The notes under the pieces: generated by a model
The model's input: the letters and a program-made list of their open reading frames with translations, nothing else
The model's database searches: none
Told to the model about the DNA's origin: nothing
Assembly: GCF_009882975.1 (NCBI RefSeq)
Contig: NZ_WTUX01000017.1
Coordinates: forward strand, 726-64,725
DNA length: 64,000 nt
From: Maritimibacter harenae
Lineage (GTDB): Bacteria; Pseudomonadota; Alphaproteobacteria; Rhodobacterales; Rhodobacteraceae
Direction of reading: 5' to 3'
Program-made: the position numbers and the translations under genes
Shown: piece after piece, positions 9,875-20,965 of the stretch
Layout of the letters: every line of letters begins with the position of its first letter
Position numbering within the stretch: position 1 is the first letter of the stretch

Positions 9875-11002
9875 TCAAGTTATCTTGTGACGACACGCAT
9901 TTTCGAGAATTCTTTTGAGCGTTGCACGCATCGAATCTCCCGAATGATACTGGACATAGCGTCTGCGCAATTCAGGATCAAACCCCGCTTCAACTGAAAC
10001 AGCCCCCTGCAAGACCCCCAGGAAATCTGCGGGCGTCGTACAGCAGTCGAGCCCTTCGTCCGCCACAAGATCATAACCTTCGAAAGCTTCGGCAGTACCT
10101 GCGATTGGTTTGCCGTGCATGAGAGCTTCGGCTACCTTAGTTTTCATGCCCGAGCCTGACAAAATGGGGGCAACAATGATTTGCGCGTGGGCATACCAGA
10201 TTGCCATTTCATCAACCTCACCGACGACATGCACTCCGCCCCATCGCTCCAGACGGGTGCGGTGCACATTCATTCCCCGACCTATGACAACCGTATCGAG
10301 CGGCGCGTAAGGGGCAACCTTTTCAGCATACCAGGCCATCCCTTCGAAATTGGCGTAGAAGCCACCGCCCACAAATAGAGCATACGGCTTGTCCCAAGGG
10401 CGTTCGGCCATTGCGGCTGTGGGATCATATTGATCACGCAGCGCCATGGGCAGGAGATCGGTTCCTGCGCGGCGATACAGGCGGGCGTGTAGCCGTGCAT
10501 CTCTTTCATTTAGAAGGACGCGACGATGAGAGTATTTTGCGGCCCATCGTTCCCCCATGGTATTAGCGAAAAGCACCCCCAAGGCACGTACCGATGGTGC
10601 GGCTCTCAGCGCATCGAAAAAGAAACGGGCCTCAACGTTATGGTAAAAGGTCACGATCGGCAGCGTGATGCCAGATTTGCGCAGTAATCTTGCAAGCCGC
10701 CCCAAATTGGAGCCATCTATGAAAATACAATCTGGCGAGATTTGGGATAGGCGTTTGAGCAGATACGCTTCGGTCTCCGCCGTGATTCCGTCAATCCGAC
10801 CCGACAGCCGTTCTAGCATACGCGTCTTGACCTGAAGGCGGGGGAGGCGAAATACTTCGATCCGGTTCGCCGTGACGTTACGCAAACTTTCCTCCATCAA
10901 GCGTGACAACTGCTCGCGCCCGCCTCGTTCCTTTGAGTCAGGCGTGATCAGAAATACGCTTATGTCGGTTCTTGATTCGGGTGCTATTGTGTGCATTCCC
11001 AT
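9875..11002 (-). CDS. Glycosyltransferase, GT-B fold
   Basis: A 375-aa protein with the two-domain outline of a GT-B glycosyltransferase. The N-terminal half contains KERGGREQLSRLMEESL and DCIFIDGSNLGRLARLL. The C-terminal half has YALFVGGGFYANFEGMAWYAEKVAP and IIVAPILSGSGMKTKVAEALMHGKPIAGTAEAFEGYD, which resembles Glyco_trans_1_4 (SGSGxKxKxxEAMA). The ATG at 11002 is used; an alternative ATG two codons later (10996) is equally possible. Base composition is slightly below the operon average. Confidence 0.8.
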   Translation of the reverse strand: MGMHTIAPESRTDISVFLITPDSKERGGREQLSRLMEESLRNVTANRIEVFRLPRLQVKTRMLERLSGRIDGITAETEAYLLKRLSQISPDCIFIDGSNLGRLARLLRKSGITLPIVTFYHNVEARFFFDALRAAPSVRALGVLFANTMGERWAAKYSHRRVLLNERDARLHARLYRRAGTDLLPMALRDQYDPTAAMAERPWDKPYALFVGGGFYANFEGMAWYAEKVAPYAPLDTVVIGRGMNVHRTRLERWGGVHVVGEVDEMAIWYAHAQIIVAPILSGSGMKTKVAEALMHGKPIAGTAEAFEGYDLVADEGLDCCTTPADFLGVLQGAVSVEAGFDPELRRRYVQYHSGDSMRATLKRILENACRHKIT

Positions 11003-11015
11003 AAAGAATTATTCG

Positions 11016-11807
11016 TTAAAGAACGCGATGTTCGAAATTATATACCATACTCAACAGGAATTCCCTTCTTCCAACACGCGCCGTTGAATAGATGCGAACG
11101 CCAGCCTCAACGCACCGTCTAGTAAGATCAAGTTCTTGCAGAACACACATTGCCTTCAGGGTCAAATGACTTCGTGATGCGCGTTGGGAGCCGTGCCAAC
11201 CAAGTGAAGGGTCGGCTGGTCTTAGCCAATCCTCGACTCGCCGCCGAACAACCTCAGGAATGTCTTTTGAAAGTACGAAATTACCATCCCCATCGACATT
11301 TACCATCGACACTATTTCACTTTTTGATAGCGCGACACCACTAGTCTTTTTTGCTGCCTCGGTTGATATAGCAAATATGTGGGTCCTTACCCACTTTAGT
11401 ACACACTTTTCCCTTCTCATTATAAAATTATGGTTTATGTGCCAGTGCAAATCTCCAATAAGATAAGATCTTGTATGCGACCTGGCTTTTACCAGTTCTT
11501 CAAGGAATCTTCTTTCTTCCTCTTCACCAAAGGCTCTTCTCGTATTGAAAGTATCATTCGCACAGATAAATATATCATATTCTTCATAATCCTCGTCACA
11601 AATGCCCTCTTCCCATCCAGAGAACTCGGCGCAATCGTTACTGCCGACTATATCGCCCTTAATGCCGGGGTGGTTAGTTACTACTCTGATACAATGGTCT
11701 GAAAATGAATTGGCGATAAAATCTTTAAAACGCGCTACTGCAGACGATGCCCTCAATGGATCATAAACAACAATCACGCCTAAGCATCGTCCCATAATCA
11801 AAGACAT
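11016..11807 (-). CDS. Unrecognised protein of the polysaccharide locus
   Basis: A 263-aa soluble protein that I do not recognise. It opens CLGVIVVYDPLRAS and continues with HCIRVVTNHPG and EEYDIFICANDTFNTRRAFG, an alternation of short hydrophobic strands and polar turns compatible with a nucleotide-sugar-binding fold. No DxD or E-x7-E signature could be placed with confidence. It lies 13 nt upstream of one glycosyltransferase gene and 3 nt downstream of an acyltransferase gene. Codon use is distinctly AT-richer than in the rest of the window, suggesting recent acquisition. A glycosyltransferase or sugar-modifying role is only a guess from context. Confidence 0.7.
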   Translation of the reverse strand: MSLIMGRCLGVIVVYDPLRASSAVARFKDFIANSFSDHCIRVVTNHPGIKGDIVGSNDCAEFSGWEEGICDEDYEEYDIFICANDTFNTRRAFGEEEERRFLEELVKARSHTRSYLIGDLHWHINHNFIMRREKCVLKWVRTHIFAISTEAAKKTSGVALSKSEIVSMVNVDGDGNFVLSKDIPEVVRRRVEDWLRPADPSLGWHGSQRASRSHLTLKAMCVLQELDLTRRCVEAGVRIYSTARVGRREFLLSMVYNFEHRVL

Positions 11808-11810
11808 ACG

Positions 11811-12401
11811 CTAATCATCCTTGCCCCGCACCGAGATCGTACGCGCGGGAACACCGCCAACAATAGTGCCGGGCGCAACCGAGCCTGTAACGACTGCGCC
11901 TGCGGCTACAATGCAGCCCTTGCCCAGTACAACGCCGTCCAGGACCCGGGCGCCGGCCCCGATCCAGACATCTCCTTCGATCAGGATGCCTTCTTGGCGT
12001 AGGCCCTGATCCCTGATTGGAATGTCTGGGTCCGAAAAAACATGATTAGACGGAACGATGACCGTATGAGATGCGATCCGGGTGTCATTCCCAACGCGCA
12101 GATTTCCACCACCTTGTAAGACCGAATAGGCATTAACGGAGCAATCGTCACCAATCTCAATCGTTCCTCCCAAACCGCGTAGGATAACGCCATGGTCGAT
12201 AAACGTTCTTGCCCCGATAACAATTTTCCCGCCCGATGGCTCGATAATAGCACCAGGGTGAATTGCTGCGCTCGAATCGACCAAAACGCCGCGCAGCCGA
12301 AGATCAGCTATCTTGAGACGCCGACGCATCAATCGCAGAAATCGAACAATTCCATAAGGAAGCGTTAGAAGAGCATTCATCCGAGTTTTTCCTAGCACCA
12401 A
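11811..12401 (-). CDS. Hexapeptide-repeat (left-handed beta-helix) acyltransferase
   Basis: A 196-aa protein made largely of hexapeptide repeats. The [LIV]-G-x4 pattern runs from IHPGAIIEPSGG through IGARTFIDHGV, IGDDCSVNAYSV, VGNDTRIASHTVIV, IEGDVWIGAGARV and LGKGCIVAAGAVV to VGGVPAR near the C-terminus. This is the CysE/WbbJ-type acetyltransferase architecture, typically an O- or N-acetyltransferase using acetyl-CoA. In this operon it may acetylate a sugar of the repeat unit. It could also take the place of an FdtC/QdtC-type N-acetyltransferase in the amino-sugar branch. Confidence 0.85.
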   Translation of the reverse strand: MVLGKTRMNALLTLPYGIVRFLRLMRRRLKIADLRLRGVLVDSSAAIHPGAIIEPSGGKIVIGARTFIDHGVILRGLGGTIEIGDDCSVNAYSVLQGGGNLRVGNDTRIASHTVIVPSNHVFSDPDIPIRDQGLRQEGILIEGDVWIGAGARVLDGVVLGKGCIVAAGAVVTGSVAPGTIVGGVPARTISVRGKDD

Positions 12402-12453
12402 ATTGAGGAAGCATGGAAACGCAGTGGTTCAGAGACATAATTTGTGCAGCATA

Positions 12454-13509
12454 TCATTGCTTTGCATCTTTCTGGCGAAAATAACCTGCCATGAACTTAA
12501 AGGCTAGAAAAAGACGCCTTGGCATCAACCGAGGAAATGCCCATCTAAGAAGAGTCCGTTCCATTTTGGGAAGTGCCATCAATCTCTGCTGCGAATTCAT
12601 ATTCCACCAATTAGCGACCAGTCGCTGATTATTCATATCCCTCTTAATTAATTCAATGTCGATCCTTGGTTCCTCGCCTTGATTCATACGACGATGAGAT
12701 TCCAATATGAATGCGCACCTGTTAGAGCTAGACCGGGCATACATTGCGATCGTTTCTTCTGCTTTGATCAGTTTAGACCATGAAAGTCGCCGCCTGGTCG
12801 AGTTGGTGAGAGAGTAATCGTGTTTTCTGTATTCCACCAGCGGCGCGCCAATATATGTGACGTCTTTGTCTAGAATGTGGAGCAACAAGCTTAATGCACC
12901 ATCCTCGGCCAGAATGTAGTCGTCCTCGGGCAGTGTAATGTATTCAAATACTCGCCTGTCATAAGCAGAAGTCGCGCCATGAACTATATTGTGCTCCTTT
13001 GTGCGCCCTTTAATGTAGGATGCTAACCCGTGCCTTTTTTCACCAATCGCCTCAAACTTACTGTGCTCCTTGGTGACCTTACCTGTGTAATCAATATCTG
13101 CGAAATCTGAGAAGATTGCCCAGCTGCCTTGGCTGCTCCAGGCATCGTAGAGCTTTTCCACTCTGTTTGGGCGTGACACGTCATCCCCGGCGGCAAGAAC
13201 AATAAAAGCACCCTTTGCTTCATCTACAGCCAATTGAAGATGGCGAAGCGTTCCAGAATTTTTGGTATTTTGCCTTACATGGACGCGATGCGGACCGTCG
13301 TAACTTTCGGCGAGCTCTTTCAAAATATCAAATGTTCGATCATTTGAGCAATCATCGGACAGAATAATCTCCAATGGCTCGTAATTTTGCGCAAATGCTC
13401 CCTCTACAGCCGAGCGAATATAATCCTCTTGATTATATGAAATAAGCAAAAACGTCACCAGAGGCCGACTTGTCGCGTTATCAGGCATTTTATCTGACGT
13501 CTCTGTCAT
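12454..13509 (-). CDS. Glycosyltransferase family 2
   Basis: A 351-aa inverting-type GT-A glycosyltransferase. The N-terminal domain has LVTFLLISYNQEDYIRSAVEGAFAQ and then LEIILSDDCSNDRT, the UDP-sugar-binding aspartates, followed by FIVLAAGDDVSRPNRVEKL (DD motif). The C-terminus (RTLLRWAFPRLMPRRLFLAFKF) is basic and amphipathic, suggesting peripheral membrane attachment. It lies just downstream of the flippase gene and shares the lower GC of the neighbouring hypothetical gene. Confidence 0.87.
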   Translation of the reverse strand: MTETSDKMPDNATSRPLVTFLLISYNQEDYIRSAVEGAFAQNYEPLEIILSDDCSNDRTFDILKELAESYDGPHRVHVRQNTKNSGTLRHLQLAVDEAKGAFIVLAAGDDVSRPNRVEKLYDAWSSQGSWAIFSDFADIDYTGKVTKEHSKFEAIGEKRHGLASYIKGRTKEHNIVHGATSAYDRRVFEYITLPEDDYILAEDGALSLLLHILDKDVTYIGAPLVEYRKHDYSLTNSTRRRLSWSKLIKAEETIAMYARSSSNRCAFILESHRRMNQGEEPRIDIELIKRDMNNQRLVANWWNMNSQQRLMALPKMERTLLRWAFPRLMPRRLFLAFKFMAGYFRQKDAKQ

Positions 13510-13527
13510 AAGACTTTTATCTTTCGT

Positions 13528-15066
13528 TCAAACCGGAGCCTTGATCGGCCATCCGATCCGATCAAACAGGCCATAAAGTTGTGTCGGCAGGCGTCCTTCT
13601 TTCCCGATCTTCGCCAGCACGACCCGCAGTCCGAAGACGCCGGTCCCCAGCGCCAAAACCATCGAGACCGCTGCGGCAATATGGGGCAAAGTCTGGGCAG
13701 CCAGCAGGAGGCCCGTCGCGAGCGAGACGTGGAGCAGGAGCAGTGCCAACGACAGACCCTGCCACCGAAACCCCTGAAGCGTGTGCGCCAGGATATTCAC
13801 GGCTGCAAAATACACCATGTACCCGGCAAGAAAGGCGATGGCCGTCACCATCAACCCAAGAACAGGAAGGAGCCACCAGGTTAATGTCAGGAACACAGTG
13901 TTAAAGCTGAGTTCCATGAAAAAGAACGTTTTAGATCGCGCCGCCGCCACAACCGAAAACGACAGAGGCCAACTGGCTAGCTTGAAAACATTGCCCACCG
14001 TTTGCCACTGCAGCAGGGACACAGCTGGGGCGAAATCCGCCGAGTAAAGAAGCGTGATGACCCAGGGCGCCGAGCCTATCAATAGCAAGAGCACCGGTCC
14101 GCCGATTGCCAGGCCGAGTTGCGCCTGATCGTTCATCAGCCGGATTGCGGTAGGACGATCCTTGATGACCTCCGTCAGGCGTGGGTAGTAATCCGCCCCC
14201 ATCGCTCCCAGCAGGAACCCGACATAGGTCATCGTGATGCCCCAGGCTGCCGCGAAATGTCCCGCCGCCTCCAGCCCCAGCTCCTGCGTGATACGGCGGC
14301 GGACCAGCAGCAATGTTGCTGTCGTGACGAGCCCGCCCAGCATGAAGGCTGCCCCGAGCTTGGCCATGGGCTTCCAGATCTCCCAGGTTTCGGCGAGGCG
14401 TGGGCGTTTCGATGAGGGTGGTGGCAATCGACGCGTGTACCGCAGGGCAACCAGGATCGTCGCCAGGGGCTGAATGAGCACAAACCAGATGAGGCCGTTC
14501 TCGCCCCAGATCCCGACTGCTGTGAGGCCAACAATAGTGGCCGTCAGAGCACTGAACACAGTGATGCGCCCCAGATCGCCAATCCGGCGCATACCTTGCA
14601 GGAGCGCAGTTTGGGCTGTTCCAAGGAGTCCAAGCAGTATTGCAACGCCAATCAATCCCACCGCTGTGGTGTATGCCGGATCTCCGATCAGCCATTTAGC
14701 AAGTGGCTCGCGGAGCGCCCACACGGCCACCATAGCCAATCCGCCCTGAACGATGTGCGCAGCCAGCAGCACGCGGCGCACTCTGCTCAAGGCCTGTTCC
14801 TCGCCCTTCACGCTGGCAATTTGGCGCACGCCACTTGACCCCATGCCGAGGCCTGCCGCGGAGGACGCCATGGACAACAGGTTGTTGTAGATACTGAGCA
14901 GGCCCACCCCCGTTGGACCGAGGAGAAGCGCGAGCACCTTCATCCGTATAATGGATAAGAGGATGTTGATCGCCTGGGCACCACCGATCACCATCATGGA
15001 CCGGAACAAGCCGCGTGAATTCTCGGACACCGGTTCGTTCAGACTCTTTGATTGAGAATGTCGCAA
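13528..15066 (-). CDS. Polysaccharide flippase (Wzx/MATE-like)
   Basis: A 512-aa inner-membrane protein with about 12-14 hydrophobic segments. It begins with a polar stretch, then [40 protein letters not shown], the start typical of polysaccharide translocases (RfbX/WzxE group of the MOP superfamily). It would flip undecaprenyl-linked repeat units across the inner membrane for the Wzy-like polymerase encoded downstream. The ATG at 15066 overlaps the end of the aminotransferase gene by 28 nt. A start nearer MMVIGG would avoid the overlap, so the N-terminus is uncertain. Confidence 0.88.
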   Translation of the reverse strand: MRHSQSKSLNEPVSENSRGLFRSMMVIGGAQAINILLSIIRMKVLALLLGPTGVGLLSIYNNLLSMASSAAGLGMGSSGVRQIASVKGEEQALSRVRRVLLAAHIVQGGLAMVAVWALREPLAKWLIGDPAYTTAVGLIGVAILLGLLGTAQTALLQGMRRIGDLGRITVFSALTATIVGLTAVGIWGENGLIWFVLIQPLATILVALRYTRRLPPPSSKRPRLAETWEIWKPMAKLGAAFMLGGLVTTATLLLVRRRITQELGLEAAGHFAAAWGITMTYVGFLLGAMGADYYPRLTEVIKDRPTAIRLMNDQAQLGLAIGGPVLLLLIGSAPWVITLLYSADFAPAVSLLQWQTVGNVFKLASWPLSFSVVAAARSKTFFFMELSFNTVFLTLTWWLLPVLGLMVTAIAFLAGYMVYFAAVNILAHTLQGFRWQGLSLALLLLHVSLATGLLLAAQTLPHIAAAVSMVLALGTGVFGLRVVLAKIGKEGRLPTQLYGLFDRIGWPIKAPV

Positions 15067-16139
15067 ACATGCGCGACCTGGCTCGCGTTAAGATGTGGCC
15101 CCATGGGCAAGCTCAGGACCTCGTCTGCCAATTTCCGCGCAACTGGATATGTGTCAGCAGGAAATGCAAGCCGTACATAAGCCTCCTGCATATGTGGCGG
15201 GATTGGATAGTGGATCAGTGTTTCAATCCCGGCCTCACCAAGTCGCGCTTGAAGTGCGTCCCGCGCAGGGGATCGCACCACATACAGGTGCCAGACCGGC
15301 TCCGCGCAGTCTGGCACCGTCGGCAATGTGAGTAAGTTCCCAGACAACTGATCTTGATAAGTCGCTGCGACCGAGCGCCGTCGCTCTGTCCATTCATCGA
15401 GATGGCTCAGCTTGGCGCGCAAAACCGCCGCCTGGATAGGGTCCAAACGGGAATTCACACCCTGTTCTACGTGCACATATTTCTGCTCTGAGCCATAATT
15501 TCCAAGTCGGCGAACACGGTCCGCAATTTCGGGGGTGTTCGTGGTAATGGCGCCCGCATCCCCCATGGCCCCTAGGTTTTTGCCAGGGTAAAAACTCCAA
15601 CACGCCACGTCGCCATGCGCGCCGATCCGCTTTCCCTTGTAACGCGCCCCATGAGCCTGAGCTGCGTCCTCGATGACCTTGAGAGAATGTCGCTTTGCGA
15701 TCTCCGAGATGGGGTCAAGATTGCAGGGTTGGCCATAGAGGTGGACGAGCAGGATCGCGCGTGTCGCCGATGTTATTGCACCTTCGATGCGCTCGACATC
15801 CATGTTGAATGTCTCGGGGTTTGGCTCAACAGGCTTGAGCGTTGCGCCAACGGCCGACACGGCGAGCCAGGTTGCTACATACGTATGGGAAGGCACGAGA
15901 ACTTCATCACCCGGGCCGATATCGCACGCCCTTAGAGCCAAGGTGAGTGCATCAAGACCGTTGCCCGTCCCGACGCAATAGTTGGCCCCACAATAGGCTG
16001 CCCACTCCTCTTCGAACGCTGTAACCTCGCCGCCGCCAATGTACCGGCCACTGTCGAGAACGCGGCTGACAGCCGCGTCAATCTCGGGCTCAAGCTCGAG
16101 ATACGCTGCTTTCAGGTCCAGGAATGGGACCGAGGTCAT
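15039..16139 (-). CDS. DegT/DnrJ/EryC1-family sugar 3-aminotransferase (FdtB/QdtB-like)
   Basis: A 366-aa PLP enzyme. It starts [17 protein letters not shown] and has [25 protein letters not shown], and the PLP lysine Lys187 in [15 protein letters not shown]. This pattern is typical of FdtB/QdtB, which transaminates dTDP-3-oxo-6-deoxyhexose to dTDP-3-amino-3,6-dideoxyhexose (Fuc3N or Qui3N). The next gene upstream encodes the matching 3,4-ketoisomerase, and the two overlap by 4 nt. Fuc3N and Qui3N are not distinguishable here, so no gene symbol is given. Confidence 0.9.
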   Translation of the reverse strand: MTSVPFLDLKAAYLELEPEIDAAVSRVLDSGRYIGGGEVTAFEEEWAAYCGANYCVGTGNGLDALTLALRACDIGPGDEVLVPSHTYVATWLAVSAVGATLKPVEPNPETFNMDVERIEGAITSATRAILLVHLYGQPCNLDPISEIAKRHSLKVIEDAAQAHGARYKGKRIGAHGDVACWSFYPGKNLGAMGDAGAITTNTPEIADRVRRLGNYGSEQKYVHVEQGVNSRLDPIQAAVLRAKLSHLDEWTERRRSVAATYQDQLSGNLLTLPTVPDCAEPVWHLYVVRSPARDALQARLGEAGIETLIHYPIPPHMQEAYVRLAFPADTYPVARKLADEVLSLPMGPHLNASQVAHVCDILNQRV

Positions 16140-16576
16140 GACTTTTCTAGGGCCAGTTGCGCGGTTCTTACGAACTCATCGTAGTCGCGGATGTAGTCGG
16201 CCTCATCATAAGAGTGGGATGCCAGTACCATGCACACCGCCCCCTGGCTGAACCGGTCCATCTCACGCCAGATGAGGCGATCGATCAACACGCCCTTTCG
16301 CGGATCTCGCAGCCAGTATTCTTCCTGGCGGGTGCCATCGTCGACTGTGATCCGGAAACTGCCCGAAAGAGCGAAGACGATTTGCTGCAGCTCCTTGTGC
16401 GCATGGCCGCCGCGCTCAGCGTCCACAGGCACGTTGTAGAGGTAGTAGACCCGGGCAATATCAAACGGGACATGGTTCTTGCCTTCGACAAATGTCAGGT
16501 CGCCACGTGGGTCCGTGACAACAGGGAGATCGATCAATTTGGCCATACCCGGCATTGCGTCGTCGCCCAAACTCAT
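16136..16576 (-). CDS. dTDP-4-oxo-6-deoxyglucose 3,4-ketoisomerase (FdtA/QdtA-like, WxcM domain)
   Basis: A 146-aa small cupin enzyme that moves the keto group of dTDP-4-dehydro-6-deoxyglucose from C4 to C3. The catalytic histidine pair is visible as [10 protein letters not shown] at residues 57-65 (His58, His60), preceded by [11 protein letters not shown] and RVYYLYNVP, both hallmarks of FdtA/QdtA. The ATG at 16576 overlaps the acetyltransferase stop by one base; an internal ATG at 16546 is also possible. Its substrate comes from RfbA and RfbB in this operon, and its product goes to the adjacent aminotransferase. Confidence 0.9.
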   Translation of the reverse strand: MSLGDDAMPGMAKLIDLPVVTDPRGDLTFVEGKNHVPFDIARVYYLYNVPVDAERGGHAHKELQQIVFALSGSFRITVDDGTRQEEYWLRDPRKGVLIDRLIWREMDRFSQGAVCMVLASHSYDEADYIRDYDEFVRTAQLALEKS

Positions 16577-17129
16577 CAGTCTGCTCCTGCCATCAGAATT
16601 TTCAGATATTTGTCACGATCCGCTTCATATCGCTCGAATGGATATTCAAAAAAAATGTCGAGGTCATCGGAACGAACTTGGAACATGCACAGGCGTCTAT
16701 AAAACGCAAGAGCACGAACGTTACCGCGCCGCACGTCAACTAGGGCCCTCCGTTTCCCAAGTGCCTCAAAGCCAATGCCAAACGACAAAACTGCGCTCTC
16801 AAGTGCTGCCTTCGGCGTCTTGTTCTCACCCAGAATCCAGCTGCCCCACGTGAAGTGATCGCCCTCGATATCGTAGAGGCGGACAACTCCGCAGCGCTGA
16901 CCATCCGCGCGACGTTCGATCACGTAATAATACTCGAGGCCGACGCTCTCCCTCGTCTTATACTTTTCGATCCAAGCGCGCTGATCCGCAACAGTGCCCG
17001 ACACCGGCGAGAGGTGCGTGTTGTAATCTGGATTTGTCCGCAATTCATAAACGTAGTCCGCGTCGCCTGGCTCGATGAGACGCAGCACGAGGTTCGGGCC
17101 CTCGACACGGAATATGCTGGCGCTCTCGC

Positions 17130-17133
<4 letters not shown>
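16576..17133 (-). CDS. GNAT-family N-acetyltransferase, probably acting on the amino sugar
   Basis: A 185-aa GNAT protein: [28 protein letters not shown] at the N-terminus, a central beta-strand region ([21 protein letters not shown]), and the acetyl-CoA-binding part ending in [18 protein letters not shown]. It lies between the UDP-sugar dehydrogenase gene and the ketoisomerase gene with 1-4 nt overlaps. It could therefore be the N-acetyltransferase completing dTDP-Fuc3NAc or dTDP-Qui3NAc. Known FdtC/QdtC enzymes are hexapeptide proteins instead, so this assignment is contextual. Confidence 0.8.
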
Positions 17134-18404
<1,271 letters not shown>

Positions 18405-18408
18405 TAAG

Positions 18409-19422
18409 TCACTTCCCATAATAGTCCCGGAACCAGGTGACAAAGCGGTCAATCCCGTTCCGGAAATCCGTCTGCGGCCGGTAGCCCGTCAGGCTGTGTA
18501 GAAGCGAGGCGTCGGCCCAAGTCGCGGGCACGTCGCCCATCTGCATTGGCATGTAATTCCGAATGGCGGTCTTACCGAGGCGCGCCTCGATGGCGTCGAT
18601 GAAGTCAACGAGCCGCACCTTCTCGGAATTGCCAATATTGACGATGCGGAAGGGCGCCACCGGAGAGAGGCTGTCCCCGGGCTCGATGTCCTCGGGCGAT
18701 GCGGGCCGTTCCGGGACAGTGTCGATCAGCAGGCGGATCCCCCGGACGAGATCATCCACGTAGGTGAAGTCGCGATACATGTCACCGTGATTATAGATGT
18801 CTATGGGGCGGTCATCGAGGATGGCGTCGACGAACTTGTAGAGCGCCAGGTCGGGCCGACCCCAGGTCCCGTAGACGGTGAAGAAGCGGAACATGGTGGT
18901 GGGCAGGTCCCAGAGATGCGCGTAGGCGTGCGCCATGCTCTCACTGGCCTTCTTTGTGGCTGCGTAGATCGTGAGCTGCGTGTCGGCCTTCTCGGTCTCG
19001 GTGAAGGGCATGTCCTCATTGGCACCGTACACCGACGACGTCGAGGCCATCAGCAGGTGCTTCACTTCACGGCGACGGGCGGCTTCCATCACATTGAATG
19101 TGCCAATGACATTGGCGTCAAGATAGGCGCGCGGGTTTTCCAAGCTGTAGCGCACGCCGGCCTGTGCGGCGAGGTGGACGATGACGTCCGGCTGGACCTC
19201 GTCCACCACGCGGTCGAGGGTATCCTGATCCTCCAGCATGGCCTCGGTGGCAGAAAACCCCGGCTTTTGAAGGAGCGAGGCATGGCGGCGCTGCTTGAGG
19301 CGAACGTCGTAGTAGTCCGTCATCCCGTCAAAGCCGTGTACCTCGAAGCCCTCATCGAGAAGGAGCTTGGCAAGGTGGAAGCCGATGAAGCCGGCCGTGC
19401 CGGTTATAAAGACCCGTGTCAT
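18409..19422 (-). CDS. NAD-dependent epimerase, UDP-glucuronate 4-epimerase type
   Basis: A 337-aa extended SDR. GTAGFIG is at residues 8-14, the substrate loop [22 protein letters not shown] is characteristic of UDP-GlcA 4-epimerases, and the active site is TSSVYG with Tyr153-x3-Lys157. It also has [20 protein letters not shown]. It probably interconverts gluco and galacto uronates. With the adjacent TviB-like dehydrogenase it could yield UDP-GalNAcA or UDP-GalA. The ATG at 19422 gives the family-typical MTRVFITG; the in-frame extension to 19473 overlaps the neighbouring glycosyltransferase gene. Confidence 0.9.
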   Translation of the reverse strand: MTRVFITGTAGFIGFHLAKLLLDEGFEVHGFDGMTDYYDVRLKQRRHASLLQKPGFSATEAMLEDQDTLDRVVDEVQPDVIVHLAAQAGVRYSLENPRAYLDANVIGTFNVMEAARRREVKHLLMASTSSVYGANEDMPFTETEKADTQLTIYAATKKASESMAHAYAHLWDLPTTMFRFFTVYGTWGRPDLALYKFVDAILDDRPIDIYNHGDMYRDFTYVDDLVRGIRLLIDTVPERPASPEDIEPGDSLSPVAPFRIVNIGNSEKVRLVDFIDAIEARLGKTAIRNYMPMQMGDVPATWADASLLHSLTGYRPQTDFRNGIDRFVTWFRDYYGK

Positions 19423-19453
19423 TCTTCTCTGCCTATTCTGAGGATGTATGTAT

Positions 19454-20602
19454 TCATGCCCCCAGCTGCCCATTGGGGACCACGTCCCGGAGGGCGGCGC
19501 GGTAGGCGTCGACCACGATCGCCTGGTCGAACTCGGCTTCCATTTTCGCGCGACCGGCCTGACCCATCGCCGCGCGCTGGAGGTGGGGCAGCGCTAGGAC
19601 CCTCGCGCAGGCGGCAGCCAGGCTTTCGCCGCTGCGCACGTCGCAGAAAAATCCCGTGCGCCCCTCGTCAAGCACAGTACGGCAGCCCGGCACATCCGTC
19701 GCGATAACGGGCCGCGCCATGGCGGCCGCCTCGATCAGCGTGCGTGGCGCGCCCTCGCGGTAGGAGGGCAGGACCACGCAGTGTGCCGCCGTGATCGCTG
19801 GACGCACGTCATCGACCGTGCCGAGATACTCGATGACGCCCTCCTCCTCCCAGCCCTGTACTGTCGCGCGGTCAATGGCCGTGCGGTTGATCGCATCCGT
19901 CGCACCAAGGACCTGGAAGCGCGCCTCGGGATGGTCGGATCGCACGCGGCGGGCCGCCTCGACATATTCCAGCACGCCCTTGTCGCGCAGCAGCCGCGCT
20001 ATCATCAGGAAGACCGGCGCGGTGCTCTCCGCCGGGAACGCGGCAGGGGCAAAGCGCGCAAGATCAATGCCAGATCCGGGTAGGAGCTGCGCCTGTTTCT
20101 GGGACACGAGGCCCAGTTCCAGGAACAGCGCGCGGTCGTCTTCGTTCTGGAAGAAGACCACGGGCAGGTTGCGGAAGGCGGTGCGGTAGAGGGCCACCGC
20201 GACACTCCGGAGAAGGCCCCCGGAGAGGAAAGCGGTCCCGAGCCCGGTAACGTTGGGCACAAAGGGAATGCGTGCTGATTTCGCGGCAAGCGCGCCGAAG
20301 ATGTTGTTCTTGATGGTGAAGCTCAGGATCACGTCCGGGCGCTGTTCGGCAAAGACACGAGCGAAGCGACGCTGGAGCCCGTAATCCTGAAGGGGGTTGA
20401 GCCCCTTCACGCTCATCTTCAGGTGCCGCACGCGACAGCCCATGGCTTGCAGGCGTGGCACCGTGTCATCCTCCGGCGCAAGGATGGTGACCTCGTGCCC
20501 CGCCGCGAGCATCGCCTCCACGAGCGGGCGCCGGAAATTCCACACATTCCAGGCAGCATTCACAGAGATCAGGATTTTGAGTCTTCTGTCGACGTGGCCC
20601 AT
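19454..20602 (-). CDS. Glycosyltransferase family 4, first gene of the operon
   Basis: A 382-aa GT4 protein: [25 protein letters not shown] at the N-terminus, [35 protein letters not shown] and the signature [30 protein letters not shown]. It resembles PglA/WbnH-type enzymes that add an early sugar to an undecaprenyl-diphosphate-linked sugar. The ATG at 20602 is used because the longer frame (to 20647) begins with a poorly conserved Pro/Trp-rich stretch. No gene for the priming phosphoglycosyl transferase is visible in the window. Confidence 0.87.
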   Translation of the reverse strand: MGHVDRRLKILISVNAAWNVWNFRRPLVEAMLAAGHEVTILAPEDDTVPRLQAMGCRVRHLKMSVKGLNPLQDYGLQRRFARVFAEQRPDVILSFTIKNNIFGALAAKSARIPFVPNVTGLGTAFLSGGLLRSVAVALYRTAFRNLPVVFFQNEDDRALFLELGLVSQKQAQLLPGSGIDLARFAPAAFPAESTAPVFLMIARLLRDKGVLEYVEAARRVRSDHPEARFQVLGATDAINRTAIDRATVQGWEEEGVIEYLGTVDDVRPAITAAHCVVLPSYREGAPRTLIEAAAMARPVIATDVPGCRTVLDEGRTGFFCDVRSGESLAAACARVLALPHLQRAAMGQAGRAKMEAEFDQAIVVDAYRAALRDVVPNGQLGA

Positions 20603-20612
20603 ATCGTGTCTT

Positions 20613-20867
20613 TTACCGAGCGGCCAGTGTGTAGGCCGCGCGGGCAATCCATTCGGGCAACCCTATGCTCAGCATGTCGAGATTGCCCGGAAATGCCAGC
20701 CCAAAGTGTACAAGCGCCGCGTCCCCGCCGATCCCGAGAGGATCGAGAAAATGTTGCTGGCACTCGTACCACCATCTGTTCAGGGGGGCCGTCCCTCGCT
20801 CAACGTCGTTCTTAAAGCAAAGGATCGCAGGTCGCGCATCGCGTCCGTTTGCCTGACATCTCGTCTC
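20613..20867 (-). other. Possible 3' remnant of an unidentified gene
   Basis: About 84 open codons on the minus strand end in TAA at 20613, with no good start. They read, near the end, FLDPLGIGGDAALVHFG and LPEWIARAAYTLAAR, which has a protein-like composition. I cannot assign a family. Given the glmS and galU fragments next to it, it may be the tail of a gene cut by the same rearrangement. It may also be a chance open frame. Confidence 0.25.
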
Positions 20868-20932
20868 ACTCCACCGTCACCGATTTAGCGAGGTTTCGCG
20901 GCTGGTAAACATCCGTGCCCTTTTCCACGGCG
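20866..20932 (-). pseudogene. 3' fragment of glmS (last ~20 codons)
   Basis: Reading leftward, the frame gives AVEKGTDVYQPRNLAKSVTVE followed by TGA at 20866. DxxxPRNLAKSVTVE is the invariant C-terminus of glucosamine-6-phosphate synthase (GlmS). The rest of glmS (about 590 codons) is absent. The fragment is joined directly to the galU remnant, so this looks like a recombination or deletion scar. Confidence 0.85.
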
Positions 20933-20965
20933 GTGGATCTACTCAGGAAGCTCCTCCTTGCCCGC

